Shown here in pieces: positions 1-7,848 of a stretch of 64,000 nucleotides of DNA. A program made the position numbers and the translations under genes. Positions within the stretch are counted from its first letter, which is position 1. Every line of letters starts with the position of its first letter. Source of the stretch: Chloroflexota bacterium (GTDB lineage: Bacteria; Chloroflexota; Anaerolineae; Anaerolineales; Villigracilaceae); the NCBI GenBank assembly GCA_016213105.1, contig JACRBN010000026.1, positions 248,001 to 312,000 on the forward strand, in the 5' to 3' direction. A model generated the notes under the pieces. That model was not told where the DNA came from. It searched no databases and was given only the letters and a program-made list of their open reading frames with translations.

Positions 1-123
1 GGGGATGGGGGGCGGCATCCCAGCCGTGGGCAGGCAGGCGGAGAGCAGGGTCAACAGCAACAGGCAGAGCGTGATCTGCACTGCCTGATTCGTACCGCGG
101 AATGTGGGGGGCCGTAACGGCAT
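1..123 (-). CDS. Secreted lipoprotein, N-terminal part (runs off window)
   Basis: An open frame begins with ATG one base after the stop codon of the M1 peptidase gene and stays open for 41 codons to the window edge. It encodes a positively charged start, a hydrophobic stretch rich in Leu and a lipobox ending LLSAC, followed by Pro-rich sequence. This is a typical lipoprotein signal peptide. The near-zero spacing to the upstream gene suggests translational coupling in one operon. The function cannot be told because the mature domain lies outside the window; by position it could be a second peptidase of the same kind. Confidence 0.6.
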   Translation of the reverse strand, partial: MPLRPPTFRGTNQAVQITLCLLLLTLLSACLPTAGMPPPIP

Positions 124-124
124 G

Positions 125-1606
125 TCAGTAGACGTTTTGGAAGTATTGACGGATCAGGTCGGAAATATCCGTGCTGGTGTGCGCGCGCAGGATGCGGAAG
201 AAATCCTCGGGGGTGGAGAACCTGCCCTGCTCCTGCTGGTAGTAATCCTGCAAAAAGGCAAAGAAGACCTCATCGCCCACACGCGCGCGCAAGTCCTCGA
301 GGAAGTGCGCCCCGCGGAAGTAGACCGCGTTGGTATACGGGCGGAATCCCTGGCCCTCATAGACGGGGATGTCCACGAAGCCCTGCGGGTTGTAGAAATC
401 GATGCGGTAGGACCACCACCACGGCACGATGTCGGGTGAGATGCCCTCATAGTACAGCCGCTCGGAGTAGGTGGCCAGGGCCTCGTCCAGCCAGGGCTGC
501 AGGGCCTGGTCGTTGGCGACCTGTTCGAACCACCACTGATGGGCGGTTTCGTGCGCGGCCACGAAGACGAGGTAATTTTGAAGCGTGTTGTCGTACAGGT
601 TGTAAAAGTCGCGGCTGAGATAGTACAGGGCCGAATATTCCATGCCGTCGTTGAAGTCGCCCATCACCACCGAGAGAGACTTGTGCGGATACGGCCCGAA
701 GCGCTGGGCGTAGATCTGCATGGATTGGACCGTGGTGAGCAGCGAGGCCTGCCCGCCGCCGTCATAGGATGGGAAGAAATAACTGGAGACCAGCACATCC
801 CCGACCTGTTGGGTGGCGACCTTGAACTCGCGGCTCATCGAGAAGACGAAGGCGCGGCCAGCCATGAGGGTGTAGCGGGTCGCGTCGCCGTTGGGCTGGG
901 CCGCTCCGCTGGAGGCCACGACGGGCGCGTTGATGTTCGTGAATTTGAGGTTGACCTCGTAGTCCACCGCATCGTAGACGAGATGTTCGCCGTAATACCA
1001 CGGGTCGTGCAGCACCCAATTCCCGTTGATGAAGGGGACGACGAACGGGTACCAGTTCGTCAGGTTGGACTGGGCCCGGGTGTACCCGAAGATGCGCGGA
1101 CGCGAGACGCTGGGGTCTTCCTGCTCCGCGAACGGCAGGGCCAGTGTGTACTGGATCGAGATGCCCGCCATTTTCTCGGGGTCGAGCGGCGCGGGCAGGG
1201 TCAACTCCAGGCGCTGGCCGATGAGGGTGTAGCTGGTGACGGGAGTCCCATCCACGCTTAGGGAGGTCAGCGTGAAACAGCCCGCCCACAGGTTGGGGAC
1301 GACCGCCAGCACGAGGCCTGTCAACGGTCCGCCCGTGTGATTGGGATAGACGATGCCCTGGTCCACGCTGAGGGTGTGGGCGTCATAATCCATGAGCACG
1401 TTGAGGCTGTACGCCGCCCGCGAAATGGCGGGCACCCGCGTGGCCGTCGCCGTCGGCGCGGGCACGGAAGTATATGTTGGCAGGGGCGTCAGGGTCGGCG
1501 GGGGAGTTGGGGTGGGTGTGGGCGGTTCTGCCAGCGTGGAGCAGGAGGCCAGGAATGAAAGAAGAAATAGGGAAAGGAGGGCAAGGGCGGAGAGGCGTTT
1601 GGACAT
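125..1606 (-). CDS. M1-family zinc metallopeptidase lipoprotein
   Basis: A gluzincin aminopeptidase-like protein of 493 aa. It shows the zinc motif HETAH followed by QWWFE, and a third-ligand glutamate 18 residues on in LDEALATYSE, as in family M1. A DGMEYS segment sits where M1 enzymes have their GAMEN-type exopeptidase motif. The N-terminus is a lipoprotein signal (lipobox LASC) followed by a Pro/Thr-rich linker, so the enzyme is probably surface-anchored. It is shorter than classical M1 aminopeptidases and seems to lack their C-terminal helical domain. A TAAAAT box lies 6 nt before the ATG with no Shine-Dalgarno sequence, so the mRNA may be leaderless. Substrate unknown. Confidence 0.87.
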   Translation of the reverse strand: MSKRLSALALLSLFLLSFLASCSTLAEPPTPTPTPPPTLTPLPTYTSVPAPTATATRVPAISRAAYSLNVLMDYDAHTLSVDQGIVYPNHTGGPLTGLVLAVVPNLWAGCFTLTSLSVDGTPVTSYTLIGQRLELTLPAPLDPEKMAGISIQYTLALPFAEQEDPSVSRPRIFGYTRAQSNLTNWYPFVVPFINGNWVLHDPWYYGEHLVYDAVDYEVNLKFTNINAPVVASSGAAQPNGDATRYTLMAGRAFVFSMSREFKVATQQVGDVLVSSYFFPSYDGGGQASLLTTVQSMQIYAQRFGPYPHKSLSVVMGDFNDGMEYSALYYLSRDFYNLYDNTLQNYLVFVAAHETAHQWWFEQVANDQALQPWLDEALATYSERLYYEGISPDIVPWWWSYRIDFYNPQGFVDIPVYEGQGFRPYTNAVYFRGAHFLEDLRARVGDEVFFAFLQDYYQQEQGRFSTPEDFFRILRAHTSTDISDLIRQYFQNVY

Positions 1607-1612
1607 GGGACA

Positions 1613-1618
1613 ATTTTA
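1613..1618 (-). promoter_or_regulatory. -10-like box of a probable leaderless promoter
   Basis: TAAAAT on the minus strand ends 6 nt before the ATG of the M1 peptidase gene. There is no purine-rich ribosome-binding site in between, so transcription would start at or next to the start codon. No clear -35 hexamer is seen. Confidence 0.4.
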
Positions 1619-1669
1619 TCGTATTAAACAACACCCGCGCCGGGCACGGCGCGGGGAGTATACGGCTTC

Positions 1670-1840
1670 TCGACGATTTTCAATCGTCGACCTGACCGGG
1701 GCGGTTGGTTCTGCCGTCCGCTGGCTTACAAATCCAGCGGGAGCATGTGCCCCATTACGCTCGTCGACGATTTGCAATCGTCGACCTGACAGGGCGGCTG
1801 GTTCTGCTGATCCGCTGGATTACAAATCCAGCGGGAGCAG
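1670..1840. repeat. Two direct copies (about 76 bp) of a composite palindromic repeat
   Basis: Copies at 1670-1745 and 1764-1840 are nearly identical. Each holds two small palindromes, GACGATTTGCAATCGTC-like and CGCTGGATTACAAATCCAGC-like, joined by a short GC-rich spacer. Both palindromes share a core close to GATTTGCAATC with different but self-complementary outer arms. The stretch between the peptidase and SRPBCC genes holds nothing else recognisable. Related palindromes recur at 8929-9018. Confidence 0.8.
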
Positions 1841-1844
1841 GGGC

Positions 1845-2288
1845 TTATCCCTCGATGGCCTTCTTCATTGTAGCCAGGGTGGCTTCGAAGGCGGTGGACA
1901 TTTGCTTCTTCATCATGTCCTCAATGCCGGGCATCTTGGGCATTCCAGGCGGGGTCAGCACGGCATCCACCTGCATGGTGAGTTTCGTGCCATCGCCGTT
2001 GGGTTCGAGCACGTAGGTATTGGTCACGTCCGAGGCGGGCGGCGGGGCGAAGGTCTTGACGCCGAACTTCTTGTTGGGTTCGAAAGCCACCACCTCATTC
2101 ATGGTGTCGATGGTGCGGCCCATCGTCGTGGTCTGGATCTTGTAGCGCGTCCCGACCTTGAGCGGTTCGTTGACCTCGATGGCGGTGATGTACTGGCTCA
2201 ATTTCTTCTGGTTTTCGAGGTTGGTGATGAATTCGAAAACCGCTTCAACGGGCTTGCTGACCTGGGTGGAAAACTCTAAGATGGTCAT
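1845..2288 (-). CDS. SRPBCC / polyketide cyclase-like lipid-binding domain protein
   Basis: A single-domain protein of 147 aa with the START-like pattern: beta-strand opening with FSTQVSKPVEAVFEFI, a middle GTRYKI segment, and a long C-terminal helix rich in Met/Lys/Ala. Such proteins bind hydrophobic ligands in a cup-shaped cavity, but the ligand cannot be read from sequence. The start at 2288 is chosen because GAGGAG lies 8 nt upstream; an upstream extension of the same frame has no conserved content. It is separated from the zinc genes by a terminator. Confidence 0.75.
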   Translation of the reverse strand: MTILEFSTQVSKPVEAVFEFITNLENQKKLSQYITAIEVNEPLKVGTRYKIQTTTMGRTIDTMNEVVAFEPNKKFGVKTFAPPPASDVTNTYVLEPNGDGTKLTMQVDAVLTPPGMPKMPGIEDMMKKQMSTAFEATLATMKKAIEG

Positions 2289-2408
2289 GGACTTGGCTCC
2301 TCTTTGAACTTTGGCGAAAACGATGTGTCCATTATACGGGCCGCGGGAAAAAGGCGTTATGAAACGGCGGTAGTCGGTTGGTCCTATTGCGGCGGCGGGC
2401 CGTAGATA

Positions 2409-2436
2409 CAAAAAACCTCCTGCACAGGCAGGAGGG
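2409..2436 (-). terminator. Intrinsic terminator after the metal permease gene
   Basis: CCTCCTGC and GCAGGAGG form a stem with a 4-nt loop; on the minus strand it is followed by a run of T. It lies just past the stop of the permease gene at 2478. Confidence 0.8.
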
Positions 2437-2477
2437 TGGATGGCTTTCTTTGAACCCGGCGGGGCAGGATCGGAAAA

Positions 2478-3311
2478 TCATGCGGGCTTCATTCGTTTCC
2501 ACAGGAAGGCCAGCATGAAAAACGCGGTAGCCGTTAGTACTATCGCCGCGCCTGATGCAATGCTTAAATAGTAGGAAAGGTATAAACCGATCGCGCCCGC
2601 AAGCGAAGCCAGAATAGCGGCAAGCGTCATCATGATCCACAAACGTTGCGTGAGCAGGTACGCCGTCGCGGCGGGCGTGACGAGCATGGCGACCATCAAT
2701 GCCACGCCCACGGTTTGAAGCGAGACAGCTACCGTCACGGCAATCAATCCCAGCAAGAGGTTGTTGAGCAGGTTCACCGGCAGGCGGAGAGTCATCGCAA
2801 GGATGGGATCAAACGAAAGGGTCAGAAATTCCTTGTAGAATGCGGCAATCGTTAGAATGACAAGCGCGCCAAAGATGATAATCAGCCACAGGCTTTGGGC
2901 AGACACACCCAGCACATCGCCGAACAGAAAGTGACTCAAATCCACTGTGTAACTGCGGACAGTGGAAATCAGAGCGATGCCCAGCGCGAACATCCCAGCG
3001 AAGATAATGCCAATTGCCGTATCCTCCTTCACCTCCGCCTGTTTGCTGATCGCGCCAATTCCCCACGCGGCAAGCACGGCAGTTCCCAGCGCCCACCAAA
3101 ATAAGGTGTCCCGCGCGCCGCCCGTGATGAGATAGCCGACCGCAATTCCAGGCAGGATGGTGTGGGCAAGCGCGTCGCCAAAAAATGCCATGCCGCGCAA
3201 CACAACATACGTGCCGACCACGGCGCAAACAATGCCGACCAGCACAGCCGCAATCATTCCGCGCTGCATGAATTCATATTTGAGCGGCTCCACCAACCAG
3301 TTAATGAACAT
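2478..3311 (-). CDS. znuB: Zinc/manganese ABC transporter permease (ZnuB/MntB type)
   Basis: A membrane protein of 277 aa with about eight hydrophobic segments and the family's GDALAHTILPGIAVGYL region near the N-terminus. It would form the channel of a cluster-9 metal importer with the ATPase and binding protein next to it. The start at 3311 places GGAG 9 nt upstream; an in-frame ATG at 3317 has only 3 nt spacing. The gene overlaps the end of the ATPase gene by 11 bp, which fits translational coupling. Zinc rather than manganese is inferred from the His-rich binding protein and the adjacent Zur-like regulator. Confidence 0.87.
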   Translation of the reverse strand: MFINWLVEPLKYEFMQRGMIAAVLVGIVCAVVGTYVVLRGMAFFGDALAHTILPGIAVGYLITGGARDTLFWWALGTAVLAAWGIGAISKQAEVKEDTAIGIIFAGMFALGIALISTVRSYTVDLSHFLFGDVLGVSAQSLWLIIIFGALVILTIAAFYKEFLTLSFDPILAMTLRLPVNLLNNLLLGLIAVTVAVSLQTVGVALMVAMLVTPAATAYLLTQRLWIMMTLAAILASLAGAIGLYLSYYLSIASGAAIVLTATAFFMLAFLWKRMKPA

Positions 3312-4116
3312 GGTCATGCGCTCCTTCGTCACAGCAAGAATCGTCAACGGCCAACAAACCATCTTTCCCTTCGACTGTGCGAAAGCGTCCGCCATACGCG
3401 GATAATAAATTATCAGTTTGTAATACGTTTTCAGGGTCGCCAAACGCCACGATTTTTTTATTCAATAACATGATGCGGTCAAAATGTTTTGCGGCTTGTT
3501 CAAGGTCGTGCGTTGCCACCATCACGGTGACTTTCTGAGTCCGCAAAGTATCCAGCAGATCAAGCAAGCCTTCCTGCGCGGGCGTATCGAGGCCTGTGAG
3601 CGGCTCGTCCATCAACATCAATTCCGCTTCCTGCGCCAGCGCGCGGGCGATAAACATCCGCTGCTGCTGTCCGCCCGACAACTGGCTGATCTGTCGCTTG
3701 GATAGGTTTCCGATCTCGACGGTTTCGAGCGCGTGATTCACAAAGTCCCAATCGCGTTTCTTCGGGAAATTAAACGGGCCCAACTTTGCGGAGCGTCCCA
3801 TCATCACCACATCCGCCACGCTGACGGGGAATTTCCAATCCACCTGACTGCGCTGCGGGATATAGGCGATGCAACTGTGAACGGTGGGCTTGGAACCAGA
3901 GATGGTCACCTCTCCGCTGTTGGGTTGCAGCACACCAGAGACCACCTTGAACAGGGTGCTTTTCCCCGCCCCGTTCGGACCCACCACCGCAATGCGCTCC
4001 CCGACATGCAAATGAAAGGAAACGTTGTCGAGCGCGACGCGCCCGTCATAACGAACGGACACATCGCGCACATCGAGAATGGGTTTATCTTTTTGGTGAC
4101 TTATGTGAGGGTACAT
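3301..4116 (-). CDS. znuC: Zinc/manganese ABC transporter ATP-binding protein
   Basis: An ABC ATPase of 271 aa with Walker A GPNGAGKST, signature LSGGQQQR, Walker B LMLMDEP and the H-loop in VATHDLEQA. The family drives import of Zn2+ or Mn2+ through the permease encoded directly downstream. The last residues carry a DSCCDE pair of cysteines and HDHVH, an unusual metal-binding tail that could sense cytoplasmic zinc. No ribosome-binding site is visible before the ATG; the gene follows a 45-bp inverted repeat. Confidence 0.88.
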   Translation of the reverse strand: MYPHISHQKDKPILDVRDVSVRYDGRVALDNVSFHLHVGERIAVVGPNGAGKSTLFKVVSGVLQPNSGEVTISGSKPTVHSCIAYIPQRSQVDWKFPVSVADVVMMGRSAKLGPFNFPKKRDWDFVNHALETVEIGNLSKRQISQLSGGQQQRMFIARALAQEAELMLMDEPLTGLDTPAQEGLLDLLDTLRTQKVTVMVATHDLEQAAKHFDRIMLLNKKIVAFGDPENVLQTDNLLSAYGGRFRTVEGKDGLLAVDDSCCDEGAHDHVH

Positions 4117-4131
4117 AATTTTTGCTCTGTT

Positions 4132-4176
4132 GCTTAATATGGGATACGCGATTTTTATCGTTATCCCATATTAAGC
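4132..4176. repeat. 45-bp inverted repeat between binding-protein and ATPase genes
   Basis: The arms at 4132-4146 and 4162-4176 are perfectly complementary over 15 bp (GCTTAATATGGGATA) around an AT-rich 15-nt middle. It fills the only gap inside the transporter operon. It could be an mRNA stem-loop protecting or partly terminating the binding-protein message, or an operator. It has no T-run, so it is not a standard terminator. Confidence 0.75.
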
Positions 4177-4184
4177 AGGATTTT

Positions 4185-5123
4185 TCACTTCAGGGCTTCC
4201 ACAATTTTCGAGACGTTATCTTTCATCATCTCGATATAGGTTGGCGCAGGCGCGCCGTCGGTCAGGGATTCCAAATGCAGGTCGCTCACAATGATAACAC
4301 CTGTTTCATCCGCGATTTGTCTGGCGAGGATATCGTTATCGGCAGTATCCAAAAAGATGGCGGGCGCGTTCAGGCTTTTGATCTCATCCACCAGCCCCGC
4401 CATTTCCTGCGCGGAAGGCGCGGCGTTGCTGCTGAAACTTGGTATGACGGAACCAGCCACTTCAAAGCCGTAGCGTTCGGCAAAATATCCCAGCGCCTCG
4501 TGGTTGGTCACCAGCAGGCGGCGCTCGGCGGGGATGGTGTTGACTTGTTCCACGATCCACGCATCCAAATCCTTGAGTTGGGCGGTGTAGGCATCGGCGT
4601 TGGCTGTGTAGGTCGCGGCGCCCTCGGGGTCGGCCTGGATCAGCCCGTCGCGGATGTTCTCGACGTAGGTGACGACCAGCACGGGATTCAGCCACATGTG
4701 CGGGTCGCCCGCGGCGTGGTCGTGGCCCGCGCCTGCGTCCGTTTCATTGGCGTGATCCTTCACCTCGTGCGGTTCCAGTCCCGCCGAGGCTTCGATGACC
4801 AGGCGTTCTCCGCCCGCATTCTCCAGCAGCGGCTCGATGAAGTGTTCATACTCCACGCCGTTCAGGATCAACACGTTGCTTTTGGCGATCTTCGTCACGT
4901 CGGAGGGCGCGGCCTGATAGGCGTGCGGATCCGCGCCGATGGGCAGCAGGGATTCTACAGTCACACGCCCGCCCGCCACGTTCCGGGCGATGTCCGCCAG
5001 GAAGGAGGTGGAGGCCAGCACCTTCAGCCCGCCCGTGTCGCTTTGCGGGGCGGCGGTTCCGCAGGCGCTCAACAGCAGGGCGGCAATGGAAATGACGATA
5101 ATGGAATTGATAATCTTTTTCAT
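4185..5123 (-). CDS. znuA: Zinc/manganese ABC transporter substrate-binding lipoprotein
   Basis: A cluster A-I metal-binding protein of 312 aa. It has a lipoprotein signal with lipobox LLSAC and the family landmarks GADPHAYQ, GDPHMWLNP, LVTNHEALGYFAERYG and LDTADNDILARQIADE. A His/Asp-rich loop (HEVKDH to GAGHDHAAGDPH) is characteristic of zinc-specific members. It would capture zinc outside the membrane and pass it to the permease. First gene of the transporter operon; the Zur-like gene lies upstream on the same strand with an inverted repeat between. Confidence 0.9.
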   Translation of the reverse strand: MKKIINSIIVISIAALLLSACGTAAPQSDTGGLKVLASTSFLADIARNVAGGRVTVESLLPIGADPHAYQAAPSDVTKIAKSNVLILNGVEYEHFIEPLLENAGGERLVIEASAGLEPHEVKDHANETDAGAGHDHAAGDPHMWLNPVLVVTYVENIRDGLIQADPEGAATYTANADAYTAQLKDLDAWIVEQVNTIPAERRLLVTNHEALGYFAERYGFEVAGSVIPSFSSNAAPSAQEMAGLVDEIKSLNAPAIFLDTADNDILARQIADETGVIIVSDLHLESLTDGAPAPTYIEMMKDNVSKIVEALK

Positions 5124-5179
5124 TTATTATCCTTTTTTATCCCCCACAGCGGTGTGAGGGACAGTGTAATTGGGTTTAC

Positions 5180-5210
5180 GTTCATCCCACAGTCCAGCCG
5201 CGGGATGAAC
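5180..5210. repeat. Inverted repeat between regulator and transporter genes
   Basis: GTTCATCCC and GGGATGAAC form a perfect 9-bp stem with a 13-nt loop, just after the stop of the Fur-family gene. No T-run follows on the minus strand, so it may be a weak terminator or a regulatory stem ahead of the binding-protein gene. Confidence 0.55.
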
Positions 5211-5237
5211 AGATTTAACTGGGGGAGGAATGGAAGA

Positions 5238-5660
5238 CTATTGTGTTCGGCAGTCCGCGCACAGGCCGAAGAGTTGCAGCCAGTGCTCGGTGATCTGGTA
5301 GCCCGATTTTCTGGCGATGGCCCTGGTGAGCGCGTCCAGGTCATCGCCGTCGAAGAAGGCCACCTGACCGCAGTTTTTACAAAGCAACAGATGCTGGTGA
5401 CCCTGTCCCGCAGAGATGAAGGCCTGGCAGCCCTGCGGCTGGTGTACGCGCTGGATCAGGTGCAATTCTTCGAGCTTCTCCAGCGTGCGGTAGACCGTGA
5501 CCAGCCCGAGTGCGCGATATTTCCTGCGCGCCAGGTCATAGACCTCGACCGGGGTCAGGGCGCGCGTGGACTTTTCCACGGTCTCCACCACGGCGCGGCG
5601 CGCATCGGTCAGGCGGTAGCCGTTTTCGTGCAATTGGGTCAGCCACAGTTCAGCGGTCAT
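5238..5660 (-). CDS. zur: Fur-family metalloregulator, probably Zur
   Basis: A protein of 140 aa with the Fur winged-helix (NGYRLTDARRAVVETV; TVYRTLEKLEEL) and C-terminal metal-binding sequence: GHQHLLLCKNCGQVAFF and GLCADCRTQ, giving two CxxC pairs for the structural zinc site. It most likely represses zinc uptake when zinc is plentiful. The assignment to Zur instead of Fur or PerR rests on its position next to the zinc transporter genes. Its own promoter region contains a 7-1-7 inverted repeat, so autoregulation is likely. Confidence 0.82.
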   Translation of the reverse strand: MTAELWLTQLHENGYRLTDARRAVVETVEKSTRALTPVEVYDLARRKYRALGLVTVYRTLEKLEELHLIQRVHQPQGCQAFISAGQGHQHLLLCKNCGQVAFFDGDDLDALTRAIARKSGYQITEHWLQLFGLCADCRTQ

Positions 5661-5677
5661 GATTGTTCTTTCTGGTA

Positions 5678-5694
5678 TTGAAAATCATTTTCAA
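5678..5694. promoter_or_regulatory. Fur/Zur-type operator
   Basis: TTGAAAATCATTTTCAA is a perfect 7-1-7 inverted repeat 17 bp upstream of the regulator's start codon. It matches the architecture of Fur-superfamily boxes and is the only such sequence I found in the window. Confidence 0.72.
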
Positions 5695-5739
5695 TTAGTA
5701 TAAACAAGAAGAAACAAAGAGTCAAGGACGGAAGGATTT

Positions 5740-7101
5740 CTACGGCAGCCAGCGCGGCATCAGGCCCTCGGTCAACAGGCGCGGTTCGACATCCCCCACG
5801 CTCCACAGGCTGACCTCGGGGACGTATTCGCCGCGCAGTTTGAACTGCTGGAAAAGGAGCGCCGTGCCCCAGGGATTCCAGACGGGCGCGTTGTAGGTAA
5901 CCCCATCGGCGTTGGCAATCATTGGGCCTTCCAGCACGACGGGGTCGAACAGCCACAGCGATTCGCCTGGCTTGTCATCGGCCACGCGCAGGCCCAGCAC
6001 CACCCGGTCGCCGAGCGGAGACCAGGCCAGCGAGCCATAGGAGTAATCGCGCCGGTCGTTCAGTCCGATCAACACGTCGGTCTTGTTGAGGGTCAGGTCA
6101 GCCCGCCGCACCTGGGTGCGCAGTCCGTTCTCGTCCTGGAGCATGTCGGTAAAGAGGAAAAATGCGCCGTCGGGCGACCAGGTGACGGTGTCGCCGGTCT
6201 CGGAGGAAAAGATGAATTGTTCGCTGTTGGTCAGGTCGAGGATGCGCAGTTGATCCGACAGGCCGTCGAAGGAGGCCAGGCGCGCGCCGTCGGGCGACCA
6301 GGACGGGCCGTAGCCGATGACCTGTTGATCCGCGTAGACGGGGCCGTTCTGCCCGTTGGCGATGTCCAGCATCCAGATGCGCGGGGAGCCATAGGGCAGG
6401 TCGGGACCCGGGCCGGCCGCTTCGCGCGAGTAGGCCACGCGCGCGCCGTCGGGCGAGATGGCGGGAGCGGTGCAGCGGTCGCGTCCGCAGTCGAGCAGGA
6501 GCGCGTCATCGCCGCCCGCGCGGCTGACGCGCCACAGGTCGATGCCGCCCTGTTCGTTCGCGGAGCAGTAGACGAGATAGTCGCCGCTGCGCGCCGCGTC
6601 GTAGCTGATGACTTTCACGGATTCGCTTGTCAGGCGGTGAGAGGTGTTCCCGTCCAGGTCCACCGCCCACAGGCCGCTGTCGCCGTTGACGGAGCGCAGC
6701 ACGACGGCCAGCGGTTCGCGCACACGCACCGTCCACGTTTGGGCGCGCTCGATCTCACGGCCGCCCGGGGTGACGGCGCCCGGGCGGAGGGTCAGCTCGT
6801 AATCGGTATCCAGGCTGAAGGGGCGGGAGGGGGTGAAGCGCAGGGTGCGCGGATTGGGCCAGTCGATGAGTCCATCCACCTGCGGCTGGAGCGTCCACAG
6901 GGCGGCGGTCAACTCGGGATCGACTGGCTCGGAGAAGGTTAATGTGATGACCTGATACGGGCCGACGAGTCTGCCCTCAGGCAGGTCGGCGGCGGCGCGC
7001 ACGCCCATCTGCCCGCCGAGCAGGATGACCAGCCCGATGGCCGCAGCCAGGACGAGGGCCAGGCCGATGGCGAGCGTGTCCAGCGTCAGGGGACGTTTCA
7101 T
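5740..7101 (-). CDS. Membrane-anchored Ig-like plus TolB/WD40-like beta-propeller protein
   Basis: A protein of 453 aa. An N-terminal transmembrane helix (TLAIGLALVLAAAIGLVIL) is followed by an Ig-like domain of the type that begins with ITLTFSEPVDPEL, then by TolB-like propeller repeats with SPDGAR/WSPDGA motifs. The start at 7101 is set by a 4-bp ATGA overlap with the upstream gene, which indicates translational coupling in an operon with the TIGR03943 protein and the permease. Its role in metal handling is unknown; propellers of this kind usually bind proteins or glycans outside the membrane. Confidence 0.75.
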   Translation of the reverse strand: MKRPLTLDTLAIGLALVLAAAIGLVILLGGQMGVRAAADLPEGRLVGPYQVITLTFSEPVDPELTAALWTLQPQVDGLIDWPNPRTLRFTPSRPFSLDTDYELTLRPGAVTPGGREIERAQTWTVRVREPLAVVLRSVNGDSGLWAVDLDGNTSHRLTSESVKVISYDAARSGDYLVYCSANEQGGIDLWRVSRAGGDDALLLDCGRDRCTAPAISPDGARVAYSREAAGPGPDLPYGSPRIWMLDIANGQNGPVYADQQVIGYGPSWSPDGARLASFDGLSDQLRILDLTNSEQFIFSSETGDTVTWSPDGAFFLFTDMLQDENGLRTQVRRADLTLNKTDVLIGLNDRRDYSYGSLAWSPLGDRVVLGLRVADDKPGESLWLFDPVVLEGPMIANADGVTYNAPVWNPWGTALLFQQFKLRGEYVPEVSLWSVGDVEPRLLTEGLMPRWLP

Positions 7102-7841
7102 GGGTAGAGGTAGGGCTGGTCGGGCGCGGGGACGATCTCGATGGACTCGGCCCGAATGATGGGGATGGTGCGCTCGTCCGTTTTCAGGGAGTTGACCGGG
7201 CCGCGCACCAGCACCCAGGCATCCTGTTCGAGGCTGGCGGCTTCGGGCCACTCGACGGCCATGGCCAGCGCGAAGCCGTCTGCCGCGCAGCACGAGACTA
7301 CGAAGCGGCTGACGTAGAATTGGCCCTCGGGCAGGGTCTTGTCGTGATAGACGAAACCGATCACGGCGGCCTGCTGGCCGAGATAGGGCGCGAGGTCGGA
7401 TTCGTAGTTGAAGATCTTGATCCAGTCGAGGATGGTGCGCTGTTCGGCGTCGGTCTCGAAGAAAGTGGTCGACGATCCCGAACTGACCAGCGCCGAGCTG
7501 GTGGTGAATCCGCGCGTGGACAGGGCGGTCGAATCCAGCGGGCGGGCGGGGATGAGCACGCCGATGGCCAGCGGGATCAGCAGGAAGGCCAGGTTGCCGC
7601 CCGAGACATGGCTGTGTTCGTGCTCATGGTCATGCTCGTGGTCGTGATCAGCGTCCTTTTTGCCCTGACGGTAAATGGCCTGCGCCATGATGGACAGCAG
7701 GACGATGCCCAGAAAGGTCAGCGGCGCGAAGCGCTGGTTGATGTACCAGGACAGCGTGCCGTTGATGATCTTGAGTCCCAGAAAGAGACTGAGCGCCATC
7801 AACAGCAGGGCTTGAAAGGAACGATACATGCGTGGGGTCAT
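7098..7841 (-). CDS. TIGR03943-family (DUF1980) permease-associated protein with His-rich loop
   Basis: A protein of 247 aa with two or three N-terminal membrane segments, then a loop holding seven alternating histidines at about residues 66-78 (DHDHEHDHEHEHSH), and a C-terminal domain with the family's VVSCCAADGFAL segment. Families TIGR03943 and UPF0718 are repeatedly encoded side by side, as in Bacillus ycgQ/ycgR, and are often predicted to be tied to zinc control. The His loop and nearby Zur-like gene support a zinc role here; transport itself is inferred. Confidence 0.8.
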   Translation of the reverse strand: MTPRMYRSFQALLLMALSLFLGLKIINGTLSWYINQRFAPLTFLGIVLLSIMAQAIYRQGKKDADHDHEHDHEHEHSHVSGGNLAFLLIPLAIGVLIPARPLDSTALSTRGFTTSSALVSSGSSTTFFETDAEQRTILDWIKIFNYESDLAPYLGQQAAVIGFVYHDKTLPEGQFYVSRFVVSCCAADGFALAMAVEWPEAASLEQDAWVLVRGPVNSLKTDERTIPIIRAESIEIVPAPDQPYLYP

Positions 7842-7848
7842 GGCATAC

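Noticed and set aside
4122-5681. A 519-codon plus-strand open frame opposite the zinc transporter and regulator genes
   Set aside because: It is antisense to two clearly recognisable genes, has no family features and reflects high GC in third positions.
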